Shown piece after piece: positions 1-18,230 of a stretch of 64,000 nucleotides of DNA. Each line of letters opens with the position of its first letter. The stretch's first letter is position 1. The notes beneath the pieces are model-generated. The model made no database searches. It worked only from the letters and a program-made list of their open reading frames with translations, and was not told where the DNA came from. The position numbers and the translations under genes were made by a program. The DNA is from Apostichopus japonicus (Eukaryota; Echinodermata; Holothuroidea; Aspidochirotida; Stichopodidae), in NCBI RefSeq assembly GCF_037975245.1, contig NC_092580.1, forward strand, positions 29,167,501-29,231,500. Reading direction: 5' to 3'.

Positions 1-136
1 CACAAGCATGTACCGGATGCGCGACGATCATACCGTCTCACATACACGCACATTTACACTGAGAGAACAACCACTGTATTTCGCTATATCGTTAGAGATT
101 TCAAGTTTTTTACAATATGTAAAATATCCGAGAAAG

Positions 137-298
137 ATGCCGGTCCGTTGTGTTGTTGGGGGCTGTAGTTATATCATAACCCGTGCAATTTGCTTCATCG
201 ATGGCCAAAGGACGGAAAAATACCAGCCAGTATACAGCTCCGTATGTAGCGAACACTTCACGGGAGCAGACTACGATCGCTCCTTCTTACTGAAATAA
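137..298 (+). pseudogene. THAP zinc-finger domain remnant (unit A)
   Basis: The frame starts MPVRCVVGGCSY and ends with CSEHFTGADYDRSF. That is the C-x4-C start and the Cys-Ser-x-His-Phe signature of the C2CH THAP DNA-binding domain. The middle is out of register: unit B reads a segment with RWPKDE, which fits a THAP domain, whereas here the frame gives unrelated residues, so compensating one-base indels have occurred. It ends after 53 codons, too short for a full THAP domain of about 80-90 residues. The downstream frame adds nothing recognisable. It is either a transposase fragment or a piece of a host THAP gene. Confidence 0.65.
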
Positions 299-2370
299 AA
301 CAAATGGACTTTAAAACGAGTCGTTCTTCTTGGCAAGTACCCCCACATTAAAAACTCCGAAGACCAGATCGGGGAACAGGAAACCTCCAGTGGGACAAGT
401 GGCGATCCTTTGGAGGAAGCGCGGCCGATCACTATAGTACTAGTATTAGCGTTACTACACTGGAGTCGCAAAAGACGAAGAGTGTTTACATTATCATCTA
501 AATTCACATCCCTTAATTGCCCTATAGTTGTGTAGTAAGAACTAGCTCCAGAAGGTTAGCTCCAGAAGGGATGGGTTACGCTGTCTATGAAAAATCTCAG
601 TGCCCCAATTTCTTTCTGGAATATGCTGGGTCAGTTAGTTATTTCTTATTCGTATCCCAGGAAAACCATTCTATGTTGGAGAGGGAGTTGGGGTGATAGG
701 GATGGTCAAAATAAGGTTATAAAAGATTATATTCCAAAGGGTGTTTAAATATCACAGAGATTTATTTTAAACAGTTACAGAGCCATAAATTGACACAAAC
801 GTAGTTCAAATATTAAATCTTTGAACGAAGTTCATTCAATATTAGTTCTAGACAGTCATGTTGGACAATCTGAACAAGCCTGTGACTAAACCAACATTAA
901 CAACAATCATTGCTTTATATGACATCAAAATAAAACTGTACTTTTCATAGACAATATCATTCTTAAATTATACTGATGTAATTTGTGACATCAAAGGAGG
1001 TTTAAGGAAAAACAACATGAAAGTTTTGGCTTTAAGCCTAAAAAAGAAGAAGATGCATGTCCATTGCTATCAATCGTTTTTGTGACAAATTAATTAGAAT
1101 AAACCAGAGGCAAACAGAATAAAGGGTCATTTTAACCAAGAAACACTGCATGACGCAACTCACATGCAACAATGTTACCCACACACGACGACACGTACAA
1201 CACTAACGCAACGTTAAACACAGCATGACACGCATTATGAGTTTCTGAAAAAAGATTGTAAAACAAACCACCTGCTGCTGAAGAAACAAGTCTAAACATT
1301 CCAGAGTTCTTCTACCTCCATTAATCTTTATTATGACTTTTTGACAAATATCATGGAAGCAAACATGTCTGGGAGGTAAATGCTCCTAAAAAGGTCAATC
1401 CCCGTTCACTTAGGCTCATATTACATGACATCACGGTCACGCCAATACATGTATCCGAATGCTTCAAAACATGCCTTTTCATTTCATTGTTGATGTTGGG
1501 TCTGGAAAATGACCATTTCATCCTTAATTAAAAGTCTTGAATTTCAATATATCAACACTTAAGGAACCCTGACGGATAGATAATCCAACACAATCGTAGA
1601 ATAGAAAAGATGTTTCTGGACGGATTTCTCAACCAAGGTTTCCTATACAATAGAGTTTTCTCCTGGCAACTTGAATCCAGTGTACATACCATTGGCTCAC
1701 TTCTGATCCTTTGGACTGCACATGATGGTAACAAACCCCTGACTAGTCATGTTAGGACCCCCTAGCAACATGGAACCTGTTGACGGAATGCTATGTATCC
1801 GTACTGCCTGAAAAGAAAATTATGAAAGTTTAAATGTATTAATGTGGGCCCTTGATGTCCACAATAACAAGCGTGATACAATGTACTGTTATGGTTAGAT
1901 TTGTTGTGAATGTACACCTTCCATGTTTCATGAAACATTCTTTACAGTTTCAGACAATTGATTTTCAAAACTCCAGGCTTAAGTACTAACCTAATAATGA
2001 GAATAAAAAGACACATATGCATACCTAACATGGCTGCATAATGCAGTTAACATCCCTGAGCCAAACTTTCAGTATTCAACCAACCCTACTAGTAGTAGTA
2101 CTACGCAGCATACTGTACATGTATGATGTACTCTCATTAGCAGTACCTGGGTAGTACAATACATTAAATTAGGAACATTTTCTGGCGAACGAACTTTTCA
2201 AGCCCCGAAGAAGGTAAATTAATTCTCAATTTCGACTTGAAATACCAAGTTATTAACTGACAGATTGGTTGATATGTGTTCTAGTAAACAAGCTTAGAAT
2301 TATATCCCTTAAAAGATTGGACGTTGAAATTCTCGTATCATGGCCACTTTAAAATATTGTACAATGCTAT

Positions 2371-2886
2371 TTGAAAGATAATTTGAATACTTTGAATACT
2401 ATATGTATTACCTTAACAACTGCGCAACGGTTACAAACGCTGCATCTCCTTGATACGAAAGATCTCCATATCAATATAGACAACGCTGTCTTCATGATAA
2501 ACAGTCATGTGAAACAATCTCGACCAGGTTCAAAACCTATGGAAGTTGTACTAGAATCGTACCAAGCTGTTGCTAGACTAGACGTTCTCGAACTCCTCAG
2601 AAGCTATATAAAGCGTACATTACACCTTAGAGGAAATCAGACTTAACTGTTTATTAGTAACGCGCCACCACACAAACAAGTGTCGACAAGTTCGTTACCA
2701 CGGTGGCTTAAAGAAGGTTTAGCAGCCTCTGGAATAAATGCCGAGCATTACAAAGCTCACAGTACTTGGTCGGCAGCCTTTTCAGCGGCAAGAGCAAATA
2801 ATCTCCCGGTTAAAAATATCCTCCAAGTTCTACAAGAAACCAATTCAAGGAAAGCACACAACGTTTGCACAAACTATATTGAATGA
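2371..2886 (+). pseudogene. Tyrosine recombinase fragment, DIRS/Crypton type (unit A)
   Basis: One frame carries TTAQRLQTLHLLD (box I, with the catalytic Arg), then LRGNQT, an in-frame TAA at 2644-2646, then SLPRWLKEGLAASGI and KAHSTWSAAFSAA. Tyrosine recombinases have His-x-x-Arg here; this copy has His-Ser-Thr-Trp, so the second catalytic Arg is lost. The region before the catalytic Tyr is deleted: unit B reads AGWKSEET, and here it is missing. The element is dead. Whether the parent was a DIRS-like retroelement or a Crypton cannot be decided without its other genes. Confidence 0.7.
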
Positions 2887-3231
2887 GTGGGGACTTGACA
2901 TATTCCTACCATGAAAGTGATGGAAAGAGCTTGTGTAATTTTATGCTGGGAAAAAGGAAATAAGCTCATTAGGTTAAACTACCGCAGAATATTGTCCATA
3001 TACTAAAGATACGAGATATTGGTACAACTAAAGTAGAATTACGATTTGTGTTATAGTTCATTGATCTTAAAAGAATCATCATCGATGAGAAAAGTACAAG
3101 AATCTAAACAAGAACAGGACACTCATTAAATCTGAACGAGTAACGCTACTGCTTCTCTGTTGTAATTTGCTCATGAACAACTGCTTGAAGGTCTCATGTC
3201 ATTCCGAAGTTCATTGTGATGGTGGTAGAAT

Positions 3232-3473
3232 CCTAAATTTAAACGAGACGGTCCCTAAGTTGCAGTTTGATAGGGGTTCTACCGATATCACACTAACGAG
3301 GGATAACATGCCCTCCCAATCTGGCAACATTGCTTCAATGATAAGATCTGCAAATTCGGCCCTCCCATGCAAACAGAAGCTTGATCAATTGTGCAATATC
3401 ATGTTATCCCTCGTTTGTGTAATGTCGGTAGAATCCCTATCCAACGTCAACTTAGGTCTCGTTTAATTTTAGG
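3232..3473. repeat. Foldback element with about 75-bp inverted arms (unit A)
   Basis: The left arm (3232-3310) and right arm (3400-3473) are imperfect reverse complements around a loop of about 90 bases. The arms share the core CTAACGAGGGATAACATG and the outer TTAAACGAGAC. Each repeat module ends with this structure, so it is a duplicated foldback or MITE-like element or the terminal repeat of a larger one. No coding capacity is seen. Confidence 0.8.
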
Positions 3474-4226
3474 CGTCTCTATTGCTGGCAGATATCAGAT
3501 TGTAGATCGCTTCTAGGTTTTGATTACTATCTTGTCTTTGATCTGCAGTATCGATTTTTAATTGCAAGATATTCGTAATTCAAAATACTTGATGTAATAC
3601 CAGTATGATCGCATGTTTACAGTATCATTGTTAGGAGAATGTGATGAGATTTTGAGAGAAGGAGACGGGGGGGGGGGGGGGGTATTAGCTTCTCTTTCAC
3701 GAGCTTTATCGTGCGTGACTTTTTACTAAAGAGAAAGGAACCGTCTATATGGATTATGAATTATGCTCTGGATTATGACGTCCCACAGAGACTTTATTAT
3801 AAATCGGAAAGCAGGTGGTTTAGTTAAACAAGTGGTAAACCTTTGAACCGATCAACGTGCTTTCGACCGACCTTACATGAAATGTTGTAAACCTATAGAG
3901 CTAAGAATAGACAATAACAACATATGATATGGGGATATAAAATATATATATATTGGCACAAATGACAAATGCGTCACACAAAATCTTCAAGATACGTATG
4001 TTTAGCTAGTGTGTTGGGCAAAATTCAAGGTTGTACGTGATTTCAAATCAATATTCGGCCTAACATTTTACCATTCTACTTTTTACATGAAAAGGGAAGA
4101 AAAAACTTGGAAAAGCGCTGAAAGTTATCGAAATTTTACTACAATTGTGAAAGCATCGATTGTTGAAGTGTAAATGATTCACAGAGAGGTAATTCGAAAC
4201 CCTTTCGATCAAACGTATCAAACAAA
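3474..4226 (+). promoter_or_regulatory. 5' flank of TIMP-like gene A
   Basis: About 750 bases are conserved with the same position in units B, C and D, and the last 430 also with E. It holds a poly-G run near 3667, a CRE-like TGACGTC at 3778-3784, and an AT-rich stretch near 3935-3950 that is not conserved in the other copies. No TATA box is clearly shared. The start codon follows AACAAA, a good Kozak context with A at -3 and G at +4. Confidence 0.4.
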
Positions 4227-9902
<5,676 letters not shown>

Positions 9903-9971
9903 ATTGTTAGCCGCATATTATCTGACCTCAGACGTCCGTTCTTCTAAGATTGATATATATATATATATATA

Positions 9972-11120
9972 CCAAGCAGTTGCCATCCACGTCACTGTAC
10001 CAGAAATATTCGTTATTAACGTTTGGCGCAATCGGCTCGCTACCTCGGCTGTACCATAATTTAGGCTAAGTATCATTAACCGGACGGACTGATGGCATCA
10101 TGAAAATTGCTACCGTCTTAGTGATCCAACCTGGTGTGCTTGGGTTTGAAATAAGGAGCTTCTCGGGGGGGGGGGGGGGTAGTAACGGTTGGAACATCGA
10201 GGCGTCAGCATACCGGCTTTAACATTTCTATTAATATCAGTTGAGCTTGGTTGTAATGACTTAACTTTGGGCACGGAGGTCTAGAAGCTCATGTTTATTA
10301 TTGGTGGTAGTTATAAAGTTCGCAATGCATGACGTGACTATAAGCTTTTTTTTCTCTCCGTTTATTCAGATTGCATGTAATTTACAGTGATTCTTAAGTA
10401 ACAGATACAATGATTCGCATATTTGCAATGATAGTTCACCTGCACCTTGTAGGGTTTTGACAGAAAAACTACACAAATAATAACCGAAGCCGAAGACACG
10501 CATAAAAATGGGATAAATTGACAACAATTCGTTTAAACAATACTGGATAGAGCTTGGCAGGGATTGAAAGCTTGTATCAAGTCAGAGAATGAACACGATT
10601 TTTCCTAGATCTAGAAACTACCAAACTATTAAAACGTCCGATACTAATTGCAAACTTGAACTGATAGAAAAACTCATTTACGCGACTATTTAGTCCGCAA
10701 TAATACTATACGTGTAAAATAAGAAAATTGTATGAGTGTATCACACCTGTACCCCAGCCAAAGTAACTGTCCTGTTTTAAGAGAAAGAACTGTTCCTTAA
10801 GAAAACGCATTTCTACATCTACAATTAAAGAAGCAGTGAAGCCAAACTCTCAAAAGAGATGTTCTAGCCTGTCAACTTCGACGTTACAAAAGGTGAACAA
10901 ACTACAATCTACTTTACCCATCAAAGTAAGGAATTGATTGGTTGACAACTGTAAGCTACCGTTGGTGTGGCTTTCATCTCTCGCTCTTGAAATGGTTCCA
11001 GTCTGACCCTGTACGGTATTAATAAGCTACGTTTAACGTAGCTACTAAACTGTGCACTAACATTTCTTTTATAATATGTTGGCTGTTAGTGGGGAGGGGG
11101 AGGGGCGGTGGGCTGCCGTG
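9972..11120. other. Intergenic region between TIMP-like gene A and GPCR A
   Basis: No gene is seen. From about 10018 the sequence matches 23461-24440 and 49566-50330, which lie before the other two GPCR genes. It includes a poly-G run (about 10167-10180) and, near the GPCR stop, a short palindrome GCTACGTTTAACGTAGC. The B-type 3' flank of the TIMP gene, with its AATAAA, is missing here. Confidence 0.6.
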
Positions 11121-12398
11121 TTAGAAAGCTGTCCGCAAACGGTTGACCCGATCTTGAAAACTTCTCCTAAAGAAGAGGACCTTGAGCATGCCGAGACGGA
11201 AACGCATATTCATCTTCGCGTACAGGAACGGATTAACCATAGAATTAAACCAGATGAGTCGCTGTAGAATCTCCCAGATCAACCTGGGAGCTTGATAAAT
11301 ATGCCATGTTTGTAAGAACACCAGGATGTGGTATGGTAACCAACATGCAATATAGACGGTTGTTAACAGAAAGACACTTCGAGCAACACTGGAGTGGTCC
11401 ACAAGTTTAGTATTTTCTTTTCGCTTGCGTACTCTCTTTCGATAACAAACACGGCTGTCCTCGCCTCCCGTACATTGTCGTTTTTCGTAGGTGACGTATT
11501 TCACGCCGCTGTCGGTGTCATGCTCTGCGTGCTGGGTTTCATTGCCTTCGAGTCTATTGTCTGTCTCAAATCCATCGTTTATTATTGCAAACCCTCCATG
11601 ATCACCTTGTGAGCTGTGCTCTGCCATCCCTGACGTTCCTGTAGAAATTACAGATTTCAAATCTATGTCCGTTTCTTGAGAAATCGTTCTTTTCGGGTGA
11701 GAATTCCGGAGGTTACGATTATTAAGCTTTCGATGTACCTTGAAGGCTACCGTTACATTGACTGCAACCAATAATACCAAAGGAATGATGAAATCTAAAT
11801 TTTCCAAAATGATGGACAATAACATGTTGTCTGTATTTTGAATCGCAACAAGGCATGTTGCTGACCCCCCTCTCCGAGTTGATGGACTCATAATGTCGTT
11901 GGTCGACACCGAATAAAGGATGGTGTACAACGTGGTGTAGATCCACACCAATATGACCACACCCCTCGCAATGGTGTGATTCTGTAGTCTCTTATATCTT
12001 AGCACATCGGATATCAGCCATAATCGATCAATACTGATAACAATGACAGTCACAACAGACATGTAAATCACAAAGTAGTGCATCGATAACCACGCAGCAC
12101 AGAAGATATCACCGAATGGCCAGGAACCAATAGCCAAAGTTAAGAAATCCACTACCATCACAATCGATCCCACTAAAACATCCGATATCGACAAATTCAG
12201 GATAAAGATATTTGCAACGGTATTTCTGACGAAATCGTTGAGGACGTAGGATGCTATGACGATGATATTGCCGCCAATTGTAGTCAGTAACACAATCGCA
12301 TAACACACCAAGAACATAATCCGAAGAACTGGATGTGTCGAGTCTTGCCTTGGCGTTGTGAAATCTTTTGACATGTAAGAGCTGTTCATAATATCCAT
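11121..12398 (-). CDS. Rhodopsin-class GPCR, aminergic-like orphan, copy A
   Basis: Single-exon gene of 425 aa from the first ATG (12398); the open frame extends 23 codons upstream but has no ATG there, and the start context AAGATGG is strong. A short N-terminus with an NSS sequon at residues 5-7 is followed by seven hydrophobic segments. Visible landmarks: TM1 GGNIIV (N44), TM2 NLSISD (D73), C100 and C182 for the extracellular disulfide, TM4 W152, TM5 P206, TM6 CWLPY (W353, P355) and TM7 NSMVNPFLY. A long basic third loop separates TM5 and TM6. The aminergic Asp of TM3 is His107 (WLSMHYF), and DRY is DRL (124-126). The family is muscarinic/histamine-like in shape; the ligand is unknown. It is convergent with the TIMP gene and nearly identical to copies B and D. 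Confidence 0.93.
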   Translation of the reverse strand: MDIMNSSYMSKDFTTPRQDSTHPVLRIMFLVCYAIVLLTTIGGNIIVIASYVLNDFVRNTVANIFILNLSISDVLVGSIVMVVDFLTLAIGSWPFGDIFCAAWLSMHYFVIYMSVVTVIVISIDRLWLISDVLRYKRLQNHTIARGVVILVWIYTTLYTILYSVSTNDIMSPSTRRGGSATCLVAIQNTDNMLLSIILENLDFIIPLVLLVAVNVTVAFKVHRKLNNRNLRNSHPKRTISQETDIDLKSVISTGTSGMAEHSSQGDHGGFAIINDGFETDNRLEGNETQHAEHDTDSGVKYVTYEKRQCTGGEDSRVCYRKRVRKRKENTKLVDHSSVARSVFLLTTVYIACWLPYHILVFLQTWHIYQAPRLIWEILQRLIWFNSMVNPFLYAKMNMRFRLGMLKVLFFRRSFQDRVNRLRTAF

Positions 12399-12479
12399 CT
12401 TCGTAATAAATTCGTTTGGTGGCGAAAGGCGGCTGTATAATAGTAAACAAGTTTTCGTTTCGATCAAATCAAAATAAAG

Positions 12480-14400
12480 CAGAATATAGCAGAATACATT
12501 CTAGTCATTTGCAGTAAAGTTAAAAAGTTTTGAATTCCTAACGATGAAAACATACAGTATTTCGTGAATAAATTTAAATATCTCCTCCTTAAGGAAAGAT
12601 ATACTCTTACTGAATGACGATATTTTCTCTTAGAACAAAACTCACCCGCTAATATTATGCAAATATATAGATATACCAAGCTTCGTGTCCCGTCTTTTTA
12701 TCGACCGTTTTCCTAGTTAATCTCTCTTTCTCTCTCGCTTCATCTCTCTCCACCTTTCTCTCTTACTCTTTCGCTTTCTTTGGAGGTAACCAATGAAGTG
12801 AACATATATATCAAAGATGCTTCTTGGCATTTAAACTTGATCGTACGCCTAGATATTATTTGAGCTTTGAAATTAATCTGCCTTAATGCACTGAAATCCT
12901 TATTCAGTCATTTACCATTCACCTGTTCACATGACCAAGAGTGACTCTGTGATTGGACAGAATGTGATTACTTAAAACAAACGTATTTGCGAAGATGCAG
13001 TCAAAGGAAAAAAAAAAACTTTGGATGGAGGTCAGTTTGTAATTATATTGAATACGGTTATATATTTCACAATAGAAAATGATTTTCCTTCAGTTTATTT
13101 TTTCAATTAATTTAATTGTTCAAAAATTTGATAAATATATCATATTTTATCATGTAGAAATACATAAAAACGTCATACATTATAAAAAAAAATATCATAT
13201 TTATTTGAGACGGCAATGAGTGAATAATTGTTGTAAAAAAGTGAGTGAAAAAAATCGGACCTACACCATGCAGGTATAGTAATGACTCTGCCCTATATGC
13301 AGATGCTGTATAACTAGGCTACGTAGACTGGATGTTATATCAAACATTCCGAAACCGGTAAAAGAATTTTATCTGCTGCCTTGCCATCTACATCGAAGAT
13401 TTAAGTCCTATTTCTTGACGTATTTACTCTTTAAGTTTCAGGTTTCTTCAATCTACTTGTTTACATCATTATTTGGAATAATAATAAATGACTTGTGCAG
13501 GTGAAGGTTATCTTCATTTCTTTATATGAGAGTTTAGTTTAGAATGACATCGACAACGTTGATCAAAATTGCAAATTTTAAAGCCGCTTCTTATAGTTTC
13601 AATTTATTTCCGTGAATTTGATTAGTTCGATATCCGTTTTGATTTTTCGGTTCGTTAGTTGTTCGGGGAGTTTTCTTTGTTAGTGCATGTGTGTGTGGGG
13701 GGGGTGGGGGTAGTGGGTTTGTATAACTCATCCTTTTGTTTCGATCGATTATGTATTAATTATTTGCAATCGTCAGCTTTACAATATGAGCAATATATAA
13801 ATACGAGTGGAGTCTGATTCATTATTCTAGGTCCTAATTCGAGTCCCTGGTTATGATTCAGTCTTTTGGAAACTGTTTTAAAACTATTGTATTTCCGATT
13901 AGGGTTTATATCTCCACTCATATGAAAGTAGTCGATAGAAGAAGACAAAATTAAGCGCAAAATACAAAACAAACCTCAATTTGTTTTTTGGTATTTCATA
14001 TAAGAACGAAAAAAATCTTTGATAATGAATATCACGCGACAAATCATTTGCTGCGGAATCGTCAAGGACGTTACATGTAGGACATGACTTGACTTAGCCG
14101 GCTATTCATAGGATTGAAATCAACCCAAGAAGTTTTACAATGGAAAGTACAAGGATAGGAGTGAAGAAGTCCTTGGGGGAGGGTTGCTTTCATCTTTCAT
14201 ATACAATTGTTCACATAGCCCCTGGATTGTGGGTATAGCTAATATTTTTTATTGTTTGATTGTTGTAACATTATTCCCGATATCCATTATTTAGTACAAT
14301 TGTCAATTATATACGATATATTGAACCGAACAAGATCGTGCTGTTATTACTCTTATTCACAATGTCTGCTGGAAAAGATTTATTGCTAGAATAGAATTAT
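12480..14400. other. 5' region of GPCR A
   Basis: No gene is seen. The region is conserved upstream of all three GPCR copies and holds a CT-rich tract (12721-12781), which would be GA-rich on the gene strand, and a G-rich run near 13697-13710. Its promoter elements cannot be placed from sequence alone. Confidence 0.5.
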
Positions 14401-14543
14401 TGCTAGAATAAAAATCAATTATGACCTTTTTTCATTTTTCAACTCTGATAACAAAATTTAAGCTATATGGCTTATAGTGATGAGACTTAACCATGTTATA
14501 TCTTCTGCCATCATGCAGTTCGGATCAAGGCTGGTTTTATGGG
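14400..14543 (+). mobile_element. 5' remnant of unit LINE (unit A)
   Basis: The segment around AACTCTGATAACAAAATTTA and RLNHVISSAIMQ corresponds to the start of the RT region of the unit LINE in units B and D. It stops abruptly where a Penelope-like tail begins. Confidence 0.65.
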
Positions 14544-14815
14544 CTGGTTCTTCTCACCATCCATTGTCTACTTATAATCCCCTTTCATCCATCTCATTTT
14601 TCACCGTGCTCATTAACCTGTCTGTTTTCTGTACGTGTTTTTGTCCCTTCTGTTACTGTACTTTTCATTTAGCCTCTGAAGAAGATCCTGCTAGGATCGA
14701 AACGTCAGGCCAACTTACTTTTACACATTTTTTTACACAGGCTCTCTAGTGGATAAGCAGTCTGCTAACATTTTTATTTTATTTTTAGTTTATTTTTATT
14801 TATAAAAGTAGAAAG
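14544..14815 (+). mobile_element. Penelope-like element, 3' end fragment (unit A)
   Basis: It shares with the end of the larger Penelope-like element in unit D the stretch around CCGTGCTCATTA, CTGTCTGTTTTCTG and the terminal GAAGAAGATCCTGCTAGGATC-GAAACGTCAGG motif. Only the last 200-270 bases are present, followed by an AT-rich stretch. It sits at a different point in the LINE from the unit D element, so it is a separate insertion or a rearranged one. Confidence 0.7.
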
Positions 14816-15222
14816 TAATCAGTACTTCTAGCAAGGCTCAAACAAAGTATGAGGAAATAAGACGTTCCCTAAAGTGACCATGACATTTAAAATCCAACTA
14901 ATCGAGAGTAACTTCCTCTGAATCTATGAGAAAGTCTTTGTTCAAAACTATTCTCATCACCTTCAAAACCTCAAGGCCTAATTAAAAATAAACGTTTTTA
15001 TATTCGTATCCGAAAACAGATCTCTGAAAAATGTGATTTCAAAACAAGAAAACGATGACGCCATATTAGGAACACAACTGCCAAGCACAGGCATGTACCG
15101 GATGCGCGACGATCATACCGTCCCACATACACATACATTTACACTGAGAAAACAACCACTGTATGTCGCTATATCGTTAGAGATTTCAACTTTTTTTACA
15201 ACATGTAAAATATCCGAGACAA

Positions 15223-15381
15223 ATGCCGGTCCGTTGTGTTGTTGGGGTCTGCAGTTATGTCATAACCCGTGCAATTAGCCTTCATCGTTGGCCAAAGGAC
15301 GAAAAAAACACCAGCCAGTATACAGCTCCGTATGAAGCGAACACTTCACGGAAGCAGACTACGATCGCTCCTTTCTACTGA
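15223..15381 (+). pseudogene. THAP zinc-finger domain remnant (unit B)
   Basis: The frame begins MPVRCVVGVCSYVITRAI and continues into RWPKDEKNTSQ, the part of the THAP domain that unit A has lost. It then fails to enter the CSEHF segment, which lies in another frame, so at least one indel separates the halves. It stops at 15381. Confidence 0.65.
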
Positions 15382-17439
15382 AATAAAACAAATGGGCTTT
15401 AACGGGTCGACATAAACGAGTCGTTCTTACTGGCAAGTACCCCACATTAAAAACTCCTAAGACCAGAGCGGGGAACATGAAACCTCCAGTGGGACAAGTG
15501 GCGATCTTTTGGAGGAAGCGCGGCCGAGCACTATAGTACTAGTATTAGCGTTACTACACTGAAGTCGCAAAAGACGAAGAGTGTTTGCATTATCATCTTA
15601 ATTCACACCCCTTAATTGCCCTATAGTTGTGTAGTAAGAACTATAAGGTTAGCTTCAGAAGGGATGGGTTACACCGTCTGTGAAAAATCTCAGTGCCCCA
15701 ATTTCTTTCAGAAATATGCTGGGTCAGTTAGTTATTTCTTATTCGGGGTGATAGGGATGGGTCAAAATAAGGTTATAAAGATTATATTCCAATTGGTGTT
15801 TAAATCTCCCAGAGATTTATTTTAAACATTCACAGAGCCAAAAATTGACACATCGTAGTTCAAATATTAAATCTTTGAACGAAGTTCATTCAATATCAGT
15901 TCTAGACAGTCATTTTGGACAATCTGAACAAGCCTGTGACGAAACCAACATTAACAACAATCATTGCATTATATGACATCAAAATAAAACTGTACTTTTC
16001 ATAGACAATATCATTCTTAAATTACACTGATGTAATTTGTGACATCAAAGGAGGTTTAAGGAAAAACAACAAGCATGAAAGTTTTGGCTTTAAGCCTAAA
16101 AAAGAAAGATGCATGTCCATTGCTATCAATCGTTTTTGTGACAAATGAATTAGAATAAACCAGAAGCAAAAAGAATAAAGGGTCATTTCAACCAAGAAAA
16201 ACTGCATGACGCAACTCACGTGCAACAATGTTACCACACATGACGACACGTACAACACTGACGCAACGTGAAACACAGCATGACACGTATTATGAGTTTC
16301 TGAAGAAAGATTGTCAAACAAACCACCTGCTGCTGAAGAAACAACTCTAAACATTCAAGAGTTCTTCTACCTCCATTAATCTTTATTATGATTTTTTGAC
16401 AAATATCATGGAAGCAAACATGTCTGGGAGGTAAATGTTCCGAAAAAGGTAAATCCCCGTTCACTTATGCTCCTATTATATGACATCACGGTCACGCCAA
16501 TACATGTATCCAAATGCTTCAAAACATGCCTTTTCATTTCATTGTTGATATTGGGTCTGGAAAATGACCATTTCATCCTTAATTAAAAGTCTTGAATTTC
16601 AATATATCAACACTTAAGGAACCCTGACGGATAGATAATCCAACCCAATCGTAGAATAGAAAAGATGTTTCTGGAGGGATTTCTCAACCAAGGTTTCCTA
16701 TACCATAGAGTTTTCTCCTGGCAACTTGAATCCAGTGTACATACCATTGGCTGGAAACTCACTTCTGATCCTTTGGACTGCACATGATGGTAAAAAAAAA
16801 CCTGACTAGTCATGTTAGGACCCCCTAGCAACATGGAACCTGTTGACGGAATGCTATGTATCTGTACTGCTTGAAAAGAAAATTATGAAAGTTTAAATGA
16901 ATGTATTAATGTGGGCCCTTGATGTCCACAATAACAAGCGTGATACAATGTACAGTTATGGTTACATTTGTTGTAAATTTACACCTTCCATGTTTCATGA
17001 AACATTCTTTACAGTTTCAGACAATTGATTTTCAAAACTCCAGGCCTAAGTACTAACCTTATAATGAGTATAAAAAGACACATATGCCTACCTAACATGG
17101 CTGCATAATGCAGCTTACATCCCTAAGCCATACTTTTAGTATTCAACCAACCCTACTAGTAGTAGTACTACGCAGCATACTGTACATGTATGATGTACTC
17201 TCATTAGCAGTACCGGGGTATTAAAATACATTAGATTAGGAACATTTTCTGGCGAACGAACTTTTCAAGCCCCGAAGAAGGTAAATTAATTCTCAATTTC
17301 GACTAGAAATATCAAGTTATTAACTGACAGATTGGTTGATATATGTTCTAGTAAACAAGCTTAGATGTATCCCTTAAAAGATTGGACGTGTCATGGCCAC
17401 TTTAAAATATTTTACAATGCTATTTGAAAGATAATTTGA

Positions 17440-17960
17440 ATACTTTGAATACTATATGTATTACCTTAACTGCGCAACGGTTACAAACGCTGCATCTCCT
17501 TGATACGAAAGATCTTCATATCAATAGAGACAACGCCTCATGATAAACAGTCATGTGAAACAATCTCGACCAGGTTCAAAACCTATGGAAATTGTACTAG
17601 AATCGTACCAAGCTGTTGCTAGACTAGACGTTCTCGAACTCCTTAGAAGCTATATACAGCGTACATTACACCTTAGCGGATATCAGACTTAACTGTTTAT
17701 AAGTAACGCGCTATACCACACAAATATGTGTCGACAAGTTCGTTATCACGGTGGCTTAAAGAAGAGGCAGCCTCTGGAATAAATGTGGAGCATTAAGAAG
17801 CTCACAGTAGGTCGGCAGCCGTTTAACCGGCAGAAGCAATTAATCTCCCGGTTAAAAATATCCTCCAAGTGGCAGGCTGGAAGTCCGAGGAAACGTTGCC
17901 ATGTTCTATAAGAAAACAATTCAAGGAAAGCAAACAATGTTTACACAAACTATATTGGAT
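17440..17960 (+). pseudogene. Tyrosine recombinase fragment (unit B)
   Basis: Several indels break the frame. Recognisable pieces are the TAQR-like box I region near 17465, the RLDVLELLRS segment, and a piece reading QVAGWKSEET that keeps the box before the catalytic Tyr, which unit A lacks. The His-x-x-Arg box is damaged as well. Confidence 0.65.
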
Positions 17961-18230
17961 GACTGAGGACTTGATATATTCCTACCATGCAAATGATGGA
18001 AAGAGCGTGTGTAATTTTATGCTGGGAAAAAGGGAAAAAGGTCATTAGGTTAAACTACGGCAGCATATCGTCCATATACTAAAGATACGAGATATTGGTA
18101 CAACTAAAGCAGAATTCTGATTTGTGTTATAGTTTATTGATCTTAAAAAGAATCATCATCGATGAAAGAAGTATAAGAATATAAACAAGAACAGGACTCT
18201 CATCAAAATTGAACGCGTAACGCTACTGCT

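Larger units (their letters stand above)
1..3473. repeat. Repeat module of unit A (THAP remnant, recombinase remnant, foldback)
   Basis: This block recurs in units B (14821-18450), C (29821-32587) and D (39581-43005) at high identity, with small indels. It holds a THAP-domain remnant near its left end, about 1.8 kb in which I see no credible gene (roughly 500-2340), a tyrosine-recombinase remnant at 2371-2886, and a foldback hairpin at 3232-3473. A and D share a segment near 655-690 and a small deletion near 1693 that separate them from B. The window opens about 270 bases inside the module, judged by alignment with unit B. Confidence 0.85.

Noticed and set aside
11394-11612. Frames antisense to the GPCR genes (also 12109-12450, 24717-24935, 25063-25344, 50605-50823)
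   Set aside because: They are shadows of the GPCR coding sequence, with no independent support.
12399-12467. Upstream 23-codon extension of the GPCR frame (also in copies B and D)
   Set aside because: It has no ATG; the first one lies at 12398 in a strong context, so the extension is treated as 5' UTR or intron.
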